NCBI RefSeq assembly: GCF_009687865.1 | Contig: NZ_BLAE01000047.1 | Span: 1 to 64,000, forward strand | Length of the DNA: 64,000 bases | Reading direction: 5' to 3' | Source: Acrocarpospora macrocephala | GTDB taxonomy: Bacteria; Actinomycetota; Actinomycetes; Streptosporangiales; Streptosporangiaceae | In this document: piece after piece, positions 43,621 through 51,413 of the stretch | Position numbering within the stretch: position 1 is the first letter of the stretch | Layout of the letters: every line of letters begins with the position of its first letter | Position numbers and translations under genes: made by a program | Notes under the pieces: generated by a model | Seen by the model: the letters and a program-made list of their open reading frames with translations, nothing else | Databases searched by the model: none | What the model was told of the DNA's origin: nothing

Positions 43621-44211
43621 TCAGAACATCGGAGCGCCACTCCCCGGCGCGGGCGAGGTCTTCGCCCGGGACCGGCGGGCCATGGACATGACCCCGCGCA
43701 CCATATGGGTGGCGTGGGTCTGCTGCCGGGTCGCGATCGACTCGGCCAGGATCGGCTCCAGCTCCGGCATCAGCCGGGGCAGCTGGGTGACACTCCACTC
43801 GTGCCACCGGGAGAACTCGGTGCCGCCGCTGTCGCTGTCCTCGCCCCGGTAGGCCATCATGACCGGACAGTGATCGTTGGCGTAACCGAGCCAGGACTCG
43901 ATCGCCGAATTGAACCGTTCCACACGTGAGACGGCCGCGTAGAACCAGCCGTCATCCCCCAGGTAATCCTCATCGCCAGACTTGGCCGGGTAGGCCCTGG
44001 CCAGCGCACCGTGCAGAAACAACCCACTCGCGACGACCAGCTGCCGCCCCTCGGACCAGTCGATCGTGTCCTGGAGCGGTCCAGGACAGCTCGATTCGAT
44101 GGCCGTGCGCTGGTAACTCGAGGGTTCTCGCTCGAAACGCACGTGGACCTCGGCCCACATGTAGTACTTGGCTTCGCCTGCCCCGAAGAAGGGGAAGGGA
44201 AATTCGTTCAT
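43621..44211 (-). CDS. Hypothetical protein, 196 aa
   Basis: Family not recognised. Soluble, acidic in its first two-thirds, with many aromatics near the N-terminus (NEFPFPFFGAGEAKYYMWAEVHVRF) that suggest a beta-rich start, and helices in the second half (VERFNSAIESWLGYA, LPRLMPELEPILAESIATRQQ). The C-terminal 20 residues are basic and Pro/Ser-rich. It is divergent to the LAL regulator with 92 bp between them, so the two may share control. No function can be proposed. Confidence 0.6.
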   Translation of the reverse strand: MNEFPFPFFGAGEAKYYMWAEVHVRFEREPSSYQRTAIESSCPGPLQDTIDWSEGRQLVVASGLFLHGALARAYPAKSGDEDYLGDDGWFYAAVSRVERFNSAIESWLGYANDHCPVMMAYRGEDSDSGGTEFSRWHEWSVTQLPRLMPELEPILAESIATRQQTHATHMVRGVMSMARRSRAKTSPAPGSGAPMF

Positions 44212-44273
44212 CTGATCTCCCAGAAGGCGGGATCGGTGACATCACGGTGTCAGGTCCCCCGAACTCCTAGCAT

Positions 44274-44287
44274 CCGTAGTATTACGG
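44274..44287. promoter_or_regulatory. Inverted repeat at the LAL regulator promoter
   Basis: CCGTA GTAT TACGG has perfect 5-bp arms in the 92-bp gap between divergent genes, 17 bp before the GTG of the LAL gene. Its half-sites equal those of the element at 26442-26458. It would overlap the promoter of a leaderless LAL transcript, which suits repression or autoregulation. Confidence 0.35.
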
Positions 44288-44303
44288 GACTTTACTGGGT
44301 CCC

Positions 44304-46904
44304 GTGTTCGTCGGACGTGTCGCGGAGTTGACAGCGCTCGCTGAGGCGGCTGAGCGTGGTGGTCTCGCCGAGGTGGTCGGGGAGCCTGGGATCGGCAAGA
44401 CCCGGCTGCTCACCGAGTTCGCCCGGCGCGCGGAGAAGCGCGGCCTGACCGTGCGCCGCGGCCGGGCCACCGAGTACGAGCGGGAGATGCCCTACCGCGC
44501 CTTCGAGGAGGCGTTCGATCCGTTCCCGACCGGCGACCGGCTGGTGCTCGCCCGGGAGGTGCGGGCCCAGCTCGCGGCGGACGCCCCCGCCGTGCTGATC
44601 CTGGACGACCTGCACTGGGCCGACCCCGGCTCGATCGAACTGCTCGCCTACCTGCTCCGCCGCCCGCTCCCCTCCGAGCGGGTGCTGCTGGTCTGCGCCT
44701 ACCGCGACCGGCAGGGCGGCGTACGGCTCCCGGCCGCGCTGGCCGAAGCCGGGCCCGCCGCCGTGCCGCACACCCGGATCGAGGTCCCGCCGCTGGCCCT
44801 GGCCGACGCGGAGGCCCTGATCGGCAACCGCCCCGGGCTGCGCGCCCTCTACACGGAAAGCGGCGGCAACCCCCTCTACCTGGAGGCCCTGGCCGGCCAG
44901 GAGGACCGCGGCTCCGGCCATCGCCACGACCTCACCGGCCTGCTGCTCGGCGAGATCGCCCTGCTGTCGGCCACCGAGCTGCTGGTGGCCCAGTCGGCCG
45001 CGGTCCTGGGCGACGAGTTCACCCCCGACGACGTCGCCATGGTGCTGGACTCCCCGCACACCGAGGCCCTCGGCCGGCTGGCCGCGCGCGACCTGATCCG
45101 CCCGGACGGCAACGGCAGGTTCCGCTTCCGGCATCCCCTGCTCCGCCGCCTGATCTACGAGAAGGCCGACCCCGCCTGGCGGATGAGCGCCCACCGGGTG
45201 GCCGCCCGCGAGCTCACCCTGCTCCGCGCGCCCGTTCGCGAGGTGGCGCACCACGTCTCCCGTACGGCCAGCAGGCACGACCCCGGCGACCTGAAGACGC
45301 TGATGGAGGCCGCCAGGGAGGCCATCATGGTCGCCCCCGCCGCGGCCATCGACTGGCTGACGGCCGCCCTGCCCCTGGTCGGGGACCTCACCGATCCCGC
45401 GTCTGTCGAGCTGCGCGTGCTGCTGGCCAGGGCGTACACCTTCGACGGGCAGCTGGAGGCGGCCAGGACGGCCATGCACGAACTGCTGCCGCACCTGCCG
45501 GTGGGCACCCGCGGTGAGGTGGTGGCCGCCTGCGCGGTGGTGGAACGGCTGCTGGGCCGCTACCAGGAGTCGGCCTCGCTGCTGGCCGCCGAGGTCGGGC
45601 AGGGCGGCAAGGGCGCCTGGCTGCACCGCGAGCTCGCCACCCTGCGGCTGCAGATGGGCGACGTCGCCGGCGCGCTGTCGGAGGTGGCCGAGGCGATCGC
45701 CGCGGCGGACGCCCCCGAGGAGGAGGCGGCGGCGCACTCCCTGCTGGCCTTCACCGCCGCCTACGAGGGCAATCCGCAGGCCTCCGGCGAGGCGATCGCC
45801 GAAGCCCGGGCGCTGGCCGACGGCCTCAGCGACGCCGAGGTCATGCGCGAGCTCACCTGCCTGAGCCGGCTGGCCTGGGCCGAGCTCTTCATGGAGCTGC
45901 ACGCCGACGCGGAACGGCACGCCCGCCGCGCGCTCGCGCTGGCCCGGCCGCTCGGCCGCAGCGGCATCCTGGCCGACGTGCTCACCGCCGCCGCCCAGAT
46001 CTGCGGCCGCACCGGCCGCCTGGCCGAGGCCATCACGTTCGGCCAGGAGGCCGAGGACGTCGCCCACCAGTCCGGCAGCCCCACCCTGCTCGCGCTGGTC
46101 CAGGCCATCCACGCCGAGGCCCTCTCCTTCGTGGACCTGGGCCGGGCCGTGCACCTGGCCACCCGGGCCGGGGAGTCGGTGGCCGGGGTCGACGGCTGGT
46201 GGTCGGCCACCACCGTGTGCCTGTCCGCCCAGGTCATGCTGGTCGCCGGGGAACCCGACCGGGCCCGCTGGATGCTGCTGGGCATCGGCGGCGGGGTCGG
46301 CATGCCGCAGTGCCAGCCCGGCTACCGGCCGATGTGGCTGGAGTCGCTCACCCAGGCCGCGCTCGGCTGCGACGAGATCGCCTGGGCCAGCGCCGCCGCC
46401 GGCGCCGCCATGGCCGCGGCCGACGCGCTCACGCTGCCCGCGCAGCGGGCCTTCGCGCTGCGCGCCCAGGCCTGCGTCCGCCTGGCCGAAGGCGACCAGC
46501 GCACCGCGGAAGCCCTCGCCGAGCAGGCGATCGGCCTGTTCAACGACGTCAACATGCGCCCGCATGTGGCGCGCACCCTGCTGATGACGGCGGGCGCCCG
46601 CGCCGACCCCCACCACGCGCTGGCCACCGCCAAGAACATCGCGCTGGACATCGGGGCCACCGTGCTGGTGGAGGAGGCCGAGCGGGAGCAGCGCCGCCTG
46701 GCCGCCCGGGCGCCGCGCCGGGGCGAGCTGCTGACCCGGCGGGAGCGCCAGATCGCCGAGCTGGCGATGACCGGCCTGACCAGCAAGGAGATCGCGACCA
46801 AGCTGCTGCTCAGCAGCCGCACGGTGGACGACCACCTGGCCCGCGTCTACCGCAAGCTGGGCGTCTCCTCCCGCGCGGCCCTGGCCGGGGTGCTGCTGAC
46901 CTGA
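44304..46904 (+). CDS. LAL-type LuxR family transcriptional regulator with AAA ATPase domain
   Basis: 866 aa, GTG start without a Shine-Dalgarno. The ATPase begins at residue 1 (FVGRVAELTALAEAAERGGLAEVVGEPGIGKTRLLTEFA, Walker A at about 26-33) and has Walker B VLILDDLHWADPGS. A long helical TPR-like middle follows. The C-terminus is a LuxR HTH: LLTRRERQIAELAMTGLTSKEIATKLLLSSRTVDDHLARVYRKLGV. LAL regulators (MalT-like) bind ATP and an inducer and often activate antibiotic or sugar-use genes. It is convergent with the ngc-like operon, one base from the stop of its last gene. Confidence 0.93.
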   Translation: MFVGRVAELTALAEAAERGGLAEVVGEPGIGKTRLLTEFARRAEKRGLTVRRGRATEYEREMPYRAFEEAFDPFPTGDRLVLAREVRAQLAADAPAVLILDDLHWADPGSIELLAYLLRRPLPSERVLLVCAYRDRQGGVRLPAALAEAGPAAVPHTRIEVPPLALADAEALIGNRPGLRALYTESGGNPLYLEALAGQEDRGSGHRHDLTGLLLGEIALLSATELLVAQSAAVLGDEFTPDDVAMVLDSPHTEALGRLAARDLIRPDGNGRFRFRHPLLRRLIYEKADPAWRMSAHRVAARELTLLRAPVREVAHHVSRTASRHDPGDLKTLMEAAREAIMVAPAAAIDWLTAALPLVGDLTDPASVELRVLLARAYTFDGQLEAARTAMHELLPHLPVGTRGEVVAACAVVERLLGRYQESASLLAAEVGQGGKGAWLHRELATLRLQMGDVAGALSEVAEAIAAADAPEEEAAAHSLLAFTAAYEGNPQASGEAIAEARALADGLSDAEVMRELTCLSRLAWAELFMELHADAERHARRALALARPLGRSGILADVLTAAAQICGRTGRLAEAITFGQEAEDVAHQSGSPTLLALVQAIHAEALSFVDLGRAVHLATRAGESVAGVDGWWSATTVCLSAQVMLVAGEPDRARWMLLGIGGGVGMPQCQPGYRPMWLESLTQAALGCDEIAWASAAAGAAMAAADALTLPAQRAFALRAQACVRLAEGDQRTAEALAEQAIGLFNDVNMRPHVARTLLMTAGARADPHHALATAKNIALDIGATVLVEEAEREQRRLAARAPRRGELLTRRERQIAELAMTGLTSKEIATKLLLSSRTVDDHLARVYRKLGVSSRAALAGVLLT

Positions 46905-46905
46905 G

Positions 46906-47814
46906 CTACTTGCCCACGCCTGCGGTGAGGCCGGACTGGATCTGGCGCTGGAAGATGACGTACACGATCAGGATGGGGATGATGGCCATGCTCAGCGCCG
47001 CGAACAGGGCGGCCCAGTCGGCTTCGTAGCCCGCGCTGGTGGAGATGTTGGCGATGCCCTGGGTGATCAGCCACAGGTCCTGCTTGTCGCCGGGGAGCAG
47101 CACGATGGGGAGCAGGTACTGGTTCCACTGGCCGATCACGTTGAAGATCGTGATGCTGATCAGGCCGGGCTTGGCCATCGGCATCATGATCTGGAAGAAC
47201 GTGCGGGTGTGCGAGGCGCCGTCCATCACGGCGGCCTCGGCGACCGTGTCCGGGAGCGCCTTGAAGAAGGCCGCCAGGAAGAAGACCGTGAACGGCAGCG
47301 AGAACGCCACGTACACCAGGACGACGCCGACGTGGGTGCCGAGCAGCCCCAGGTTCTGGACCACCTTGTACAGCGAGGAGAGCGCCAGGAACGGGGGGAT
47401 GGACAGGCCTGACACGAACAGCAGGTAGATCAGGCGGTTGCCGGCGAACCGGTAGCGGGCCAGGACGTACGCCGCCATCGAACCCAGCAGCATGGTGAAA
47501 AATGTGGAGATGGCCACCACGATCACGGTGTTGATCATGTACTGGCCGATGTTGGACTTCTCCCAGGCCCGGCCCCAGGCGTCCCAGTGGAAGTTGGCCG
47601 GCAGCGCCAGCGACTTTCCGCCGAACAGCTCGGTGTTGGTCTTGAACGAGCTGAGGAAGGTGTAGACGATCGGGGCGACCGTGAGGATCGTCCAGATGAA
47701 CAGCGCGAGGTGCGACAGCCCCCCGAAGACGCCGGGGCCCTGGCGTCTGGTCCCGAGGCGTCTGGTCCCAGGGTTTCTGGTCCCGGAGCTTCTGGTCACG
47801 GTGCGAGTGGCCAT
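46906..47814 (-). CDS. Carbohydrate ABC transporter permease (NgcG-like)
   Basis: 302 aa, MalG-type permease with six TM helices after an unusual Arg/Thr/Gly-rich N-terminus. The EAA loop, which docks the ATPase, is VAEAAVMDGASHTRTFFQIMMPMAKPGL. It is the second permease of the operon and starts 3 bp after the stop of the first (47818). With the substrate-binding protein it should import GlcNAc and/or chitobiose. No ATPase gene is in the operon, consistent with use of a shared MsiK-type ATPase. The N-terminal 20 residues are encoded by a 15-bp tandem repeat. Confidence 0.85.
   Translation of the reverse strand: MATRTVTRSSGTRNPGTRRLGTRRQGPGVFGGLSHLALFIWTILTVAPIVYTFLSSFKTNTELFGGKSLALPANFHWDAWGRAWEKSNIGQYMINTVIVVAISTFFTMLLGSMAAYVLARYRFAGNRLIYLLFVSGLSIPPFLALSSLYKVVQNLGLLGTHVGVVLVYVAFSLPFTVFFLAAFFKALPDTVAEAAVMDGASHTRTFFQIMMPMAKPGLISITIFNVIGQWNQYLLPIVLLPGDKQDLWLITQGIANISTSAGYEADWAALFAALSMAIIPILIVYVIFQRQIQSGLTAGVGK
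47744..47803 (-). repeat. Four 15-bp tandem repeats in the permease N-terminus
   Basis: Four adjacent 15-bp units share the core TCTGGTCCC (the last has TCTGGTCAC) on the plus strand. The unit is a multiple of three, so copies can be gained or lost without a frameshift. On the minus strand it encodes GTRR/GTRN-like repeats ahead of the first TM helix. Confidence 0.75.
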
Positions 47815-47817
47815 GAT

Positions 47818-48753
47818 CTAGTACTCGATCCTCTCGCGCCGGGTCACCCGGAGGGTGAGCGCCGCGAACGTCAGCACCAGGAAGACCAGGGCGACGCCCA
47901 TCGCGGACGAATAGCCGAACTTGTAGTACGTGAAGGCCTGCCGCCAGATCTCCAGCGGCAGCACGGTGGTGGCGTTGTCCGGCCCGCCGCGGTCCACCGA
48001 GAGCACCTGGACCAGGGCGAAGCAGTCGAACGCGGCGATGCCCAGATAGACCCAGCCGACCTGCACGGTGTTCCAGATCAGCGGGATGGTGACCCGGAAG
48101 AACAGGATGAACCGGCCCGCGCCGTCCAGCGCGGCGGCCTCGAAGATCTCCTTCGGCACCGAGGCCATGCCCGCGGAGAACAGCACCACGTAGAAGCCGA
48201 CCGCCTGCCAGACCGCCACCCCGATGATGGTCCACAGCGCCAGGTTCGGGTCGATCAGCCAGCCGACCGGGTCGATCCCGATCAGGCCGAGCGCGCTGTT
48301 GAGGATGCCGTCCTTGTCCGGCCGCAGGATCGCCTGGAACAGCACGCCCACGATGGCGACCGCCAGCACCTGCGGGAAGAAGAAGACGACCTTGTAGAAG
48401 CCCGAGCCCCAGACCCCCGCCATGCGCCCGTTCCGCTGCCCGCCGCCCAGGTTCAGGAGGAAGGAGAAGAACAGGGCGATGATCAGGGACACGAGCGGCA
48501 TGGCAAGCAGGATGACCCCGTGGTGCCGGACCGCCGCCCAGAACACCTCGTCGTCGAAGAGCTTCGTGAAGTTCTCGAACCCGACATACTCGAACGTCGG
48601 CGAGATGCCCCGCGAGTTCGTGAACGCCAGCTGGATGGCCTGCAGGTTCGGGCTGACGAAGAAGACGATGTAGAGCACCAGCGGCGCGATGAGGAACGAG
48701 AAGATAAAGCCGTACCTGCGCAGCACCGGGGGCGTCAGCTTGCCATGCCGCAT
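47818..48753 (-). CDS. Carbohydrate ABC transporter permease (NgcF-like)
   Basis: 311 aa, MalF-type permease with six TM helices. The EAA motif is IFEAAALDGAGRFILFFRVTIPLIWNT. N-terminal FSFLIAPLVLYIVFFVSPNLQAIQLAFTNSRG is typical of the family, and NLGGGQRNGRMAGVWG and RRGGPDNATTVLPL-type segments are seen in GlcNAc permeases. It starts 4 bp after the stop of the substrate-binding protein gene and is followed by the second permease gene after 3 bp. Confidence 0.87.
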   Translation of the reverse strand: MRHGKLTPPVLRRYGFIFSFLIAPLVLYIVFFVSPNLQAIQLAFTNSRGISPTFEYVGFENFTKLFDDEVFWAAVRHHGVILLAMPLVSLIIALFFSFLLNLGGGQRNGRMAGVWGSGFYKVVFFFPQVLAVAIVGVLFQAILRPDKDGILNSALGLIGIDPVGWLIDPNLALWTIIGVAVWQAVGFYVVLFSAGMASVPKEIFEAAALDGAGRFILFFRVTIPLIWNTVQVGWVYLGIAAFDCFALVQVLSVDRGGPDNATTVLPLEIWRQAFTYYKFGYSSAMGVALVFLVLTFAALTLRVTRRERIEY

Positions 48754-48757
48754 CGGA

Positions 48758-50206
48758 TCACACGTTCCGGGTCTGCTTGGTGATCGAGGAGTCGTTCTTG
48801 GTCTTGTCCGCGGCCTCCTGCATCTTGGTCGCGAACTCCTCGGCCGAGATGCGCCCGAACATCAGCGCGTTGGTCTGCTTGCGCAGCTCGGTCTCCAGCT
48901 CCTTGTACCAGCCTTCGAACGTGGAGAAGGTGACCACGTTCTGGCCGGCCGCGGTCTGCATGTCGGCGACGCTCTGCAGGCCCGGCGAGAGGGTCAGGCC
49001 CTCGGTGGCGCCGATGACCACGGTGAGGCTCTTGGTGCGCTCGGTGAAGTCCTTGGCGCCCTGCTTGGACAGCATCTGGCGCAGGTACTCCAGGCCGCCC
49101 TGCGCGTTCTTGCCCTTGGCCGGGACGACGAAGCCCTCGGCCGCGGCGGCGCGAACCGCCTCGTACGGCATCTTGTCGGCCGCGGTGACGCTGGGCGTCG
49201 GGGCGACCGCGTACTTGAACTCGGCCGGGGTGTCCTTGGCCTGCTCGGCCTCCAGCCACGAACCCGACGGGTAAAGCGCGATCTTGCCCTGGTTCTGCTG
49301 GGTCTGCACCTCGGTGTGGATCAGGCCCTCGTAGGACTTGTCCATGTATTTGCCGATTTCGGCCCACGCCGCCGCGGACTGCTTGATCGCGTCGTTGTTC
49401 CAGGCTCCGTCGACCAGGTTGTCGATGTTGAGCAGGATCTCGTTGCCACCGATCTTGGCGGCCGAGATGAGGATCATCCAGTACGCGTAGTACGAGGCGT
49501 TCTTGCCCGCGTACGCGAACGGCACGATGTCCTTGGCCTTGGCCGCCTCGGCGAAGGTCTTGAACTCCTCGAACGTCTTCGGCGGGGTCCAGCCCTCCTT
49601 CGCGAACAGCGCCGAGTCGTACCAGAGACCGTAGGCGGTGTAGACGTAGTTCAGCGTGTACGGCTTGGCGGGGTCGCCGCCGAGGCCGGATTCGATGGTG
49701 CCGGGGACGATGATGTCCTTGACCTTCTTGGCCGGGTCGTCGACCGAGGGGGCCTCGAACAGCGGCGTCAGGTCCAGCAGCTGGCCGGCGCCGATCAGGG
49801 CGCCGCCGTCCAGGGCGTCGGTGCCGGAGTTGTTCACCACGTCGGGCACGTCGCCGGAGGCGAAGCGCGGGGTCAGGGTCTGACCGATGGTCTGGATGCC
49901 CTGGTGCTTGATCGTGGCGTTGGGGAACGCCTTCTTGTACAACGGCTCGTGCGACTGGGTGGCGTACTCGTCGCTGTACCCACCCTTGAAGATCACGACC
50001 TCAAGCGGAGCGTCGGCCTTGACCCCGAACGGGTTGCTGGCGGACACGGCGGCGGCGGTGGACGCGGCGGCCGTGGGGGCCGCCTCCGAGCCACCGGAGG
50101 TGGCGCACGAGCTCAGCAGACCGGCGGCGGGGCCGGCCACGAGGGCGGTGAGGCCGACGCGACGCAACATCTGGCGGCGCGTGATCTCGCGGGGCGTGTT
50201 GGTCAT
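48758..50206 (-). CDS. GlcNAc/diacetylchitobiose ABC transporter substrate-binding lipoprotein (NgcE-like)
   Basis: 482 aa, AGGAGAG before the ATG. The signal region has twin Arg (TRRQMLRRVGLTALVAGPAAGLLSSC) with a lipobox Cys at about 34, so it is an outer-face lipoprotein, possibly Tat-exported. The mature part is an extracellular solute-binding family 1 protein: VIFKGGYSDEYATQSHEPLYKKAFPNATI and TLTPRFASGDVPDVVNNSGTDALD match NgcE, which binds GlcNAc and chitobiose. It leads the operon ngcE-F-G. A perfect palindrome sits 24 bp upstream of the ATG and a dre-like site 90 bp upstream. Specificity is inferred from sequence and from the sites. Confidence 0.85.
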   Translation of the reverse strand: MTNTPREITRRQMLRRVGLTALVAGPAAGLLSSCATSGGSEAAPTAAASTAAAVSASNPFGVKADAPLEVVIFKGGYSDEYATQSHEPLYKKAFPNATIKHQGIQTIGQTLTPRFASGDVPDVVNNSGTDALDGGALIGAGQLLDLTPLFEAPSVDDPAKKVKDIIVPGTIESGLGGDPAKPYTLNYVYTAYGLWYDSALFAKEGWTPPKTFEEFKTFAEAAKAKDIVPFAYAGKNASYYAYWMILISAAKIGGNEILLNIDNLVDGAWNNDAIKQSAAAWAEIGKYMDKSYEGLIHTEVQTQQNQGKIALYPSGSWLEAEQAKDTPAEFKYAVAPTPSVTAADKMPYEAVRAAAAEGFVVPAKGKNAQGGLEYLRQMLSKQGAKDFTERTKSLTVVIGATEGLTLSPGLQSVADMQTAAGQNVVTFSTFEGWYKELETELRKQTNALMFGRISAEEFATKMQEAADKTKNDSSITKQTRNV

Positions 50207-50229
50207 GCAACTCTCCTGGCGGGGATCAA

Positions 50230-50246
50230 TTAGGAAAGTTTCCTAA
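50230..50246. promoter_or_regulatory. Perfect 17-bp operator-like palindrome upstream of ngcE
   Basis: TTAGGAAA g TTTCCTAA has perfect 8-bp arms. It is centred 32 bp before the ngcE ATG, where a repressor would block transcription. The A/T-flanked TTAGGAAA half-site resembles operators of ROK/NagC-type sugar repressors. No ROK gene is in the window. Confidence 0.65.
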
Positions 50247-50294
50247 ACGTTTGAGGAACGTACGGCTAGCTCACGAAGGCGTCAAGACTTCGGG

Positions 50295-50310
50295 ATCGGT
50301 CTAGACCAAC
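50295..50310. promoter_or_regulatory. DasR-responsive element-like site (dre) upstream of ngcE
   Basis: The core GGTCTAGACC (50298-50307) is a perfect palindrome and fits the dre consensus TGGTCTAGACCA at 11 of 12 positions (CGGTCTAGACCA here). DasR is the GntR-family GlcNAc regulator of actinomycetes and is known to control ngcEFG. It lies 89 bp before the ngcE start. Confidence 0.7.
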
Positions 50311-50449
50311 CCGTAACCCGACTGCGATGAATCTTCACAGTCCACGCACTCCTTTCCGCCGTTTTGCCTGGTTATGCCTAGTTACAAACGTAGGATGACC
50401 GGAGGATCATTTGCCGTCCTGGAGGTGCCTTGGGTCCACCATAACGGTA

Positions 50450-50465
50450 ACTGGTATAGACCGGC
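50450..50465. promoter_or_regulatory. Second dre-like site, at the class II aldolase promoter
   Basis: ACTGGTATAGACCGGC matches the dre consensus with two changes (A for C in the left core and G for A at the right end). It ends 24 bp before the candidate -10 box TAGATT (50489-50494) and so overlaps or abuts the -35 region of the aldolase gene. Confidence 0.55.
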
Positions 50466-50488
50466 TGGTGTTATATCGGACAATTGCC

Positions 50489-50494
50489 TAGATT
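50489..50494 (+). promoter_or_regulatory. Putative -10 box of the aldolase gene (leaderless)
   Basis: TAGATT ends seven bases before the ATG at 50502. No Shine-Dalgarno is present, and the -35 (TGGTGT, 50466-50471) is weak, as expected of a regulated promoter. Confidence 0.4.
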
Positions 50495-50501
50495 GACCGG
50501 C

Positions 50502-51149
50502 ATGTTGGAGTTAAGACGAGATCTGTGCAGGTACGGCCGCCGCGCCGTCGAACTCGGGCTCGTCATCGGCACCTCGGGCAACCTGAGCGCCCGTTCCGGA
50601 GATCTCGTCGCGGTGACCCCCTCCGGCGTGGCCCTGGACGCGCTCGAACCCGACGACTGCCCCATCGTCTCCCTGGACGGCCACCTCGTCGAGGGCGACC
50701 TCCAGCCGTCCTCGGAAACCCCCATGCACCTGGCGGTCTACACCGCCACCGGGACGACCGCCATCGTCCACACCCACGCCATGTTCACCACGGTCGTCGC
50801 CAGCACCCTGACCGAACTCCCGCCCATCCACTACAACGCCCTGCTCCTCGGCGGCCCCATCCGGGTAGCCCCCTACGCCACCTACGGCACCCCCGAACTA
50901 GCCGAAAACGTCCGCACCGCCCTAGAAGGCCGAAAAGCCGCCCTCATGGCCAACCACGGCGGCATGACCATCGGCACCACCCTCACCGAAGCCTTCGACT
51001 CCACCCGCCTCCTCGAATGGCTCTGCGAGCTCTACGTCCGCTCCCTAACCATCGGCAAACCCACCATCCTGACCGACGACCAACTAACAGACGTGATCAA
51101 CCGCGCCCTCAACCCACCGGCGTTCCCCCGCAGGGAGGAGAAACCCTGA
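50502..51149 (+). CDS. Class II aldolase/adducin family protein
   Basis: 215 aa. The family motifs are in order: GLVIGTSGNLSAR, AVTPSGV, PSSETPMHLAVY, IVHTHAMFTTVVA (two zinc His), and ALMANHGGMTIG (third His region). It resembles L-fuculose-1-phosphate aldolase (FucA) and L-ribulose-5-phosphate epimerase types. These cleave or epimerise phosphorylated sugars with zinc. Which sugar is used cannot be told. The dre-like site at its promoter suggests expression coupled to GlcNAc or chitin sensing. A hairpin and a 54-bp repeat lie downstream. Confidence 0.9.
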   Translation: MLELRRDLCRYGRRAVELGLVIGTSGNLSARSGDLVAVTPSGVALDALEPDDCPIVSLDGHLVEGDLQPSSETPMHLAVYTATGTTAIVHTHAMFTTVVASTLTELPPIHYNALLLGGPIRVAPYATYGTPELAENVRTALEGRKAALMANHGGMTIGTTLTEAFDSTRLLEWLCELYVRSLTIGKPTILTDDQLTDVINRALNPPAFPRREEKP

Positions 51150-51297
51150 CCCAGCGCCGCAGCCTTTTCCCGACTCCGGCGCGAAACACGAATCCCGACC
51201 GATTGGTGACCGAGGCTCGGCGCAAGGCCGGAGGGTGGCCTTGTCCCACTCGCCTTCGGAGATCGGGACCGAGAAGGCGTTGCTCTGGGCGGGTTCG

Positions 51298-51331
51298 GGT
51301 GGGGCCACAAAACCGCCTCTTCGGCCCCACC
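51298..51331. terminator. Possible bidirectional hairpin between convergent genes
   Basis: GGTGGGGCC (51298-51306) and GGCCCCACC (51323-51331) form a perfect 9-bp stem around a 16-base loop. On the plus strand it is followed by a short pyrimidine run (CTTTCTT). It lies 149 bp past the aldolase stop, so it may end that transcript, or act with the adjacent repeat. Confidence 0.45.
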
Positions 51332-51343
51332 GCTGACCTTTCT

Positions 51344-51397
51344 TGGCGCCGGTGCGGCGAGAAGCATCACCTGCGTAAACGGCGCCGGATAACGGCG
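51344..51397. repeat. 54-bp dispersed repeat, copy 1
   Basis: This element matches 62334-62387 over its full length of 54 bp; the two differ only within a six-base block (GCATCA against CTGACG). Internally it holds two direct GGCGCCGG...GGCG units. It lies in a convergent intergenic gap, 17 bp beyond the stop of the minus-strand DUF885 gene. Confidence 0.85.
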
Positions 51398-51413
51398 CGT
51401 AACCCGGATGTTC

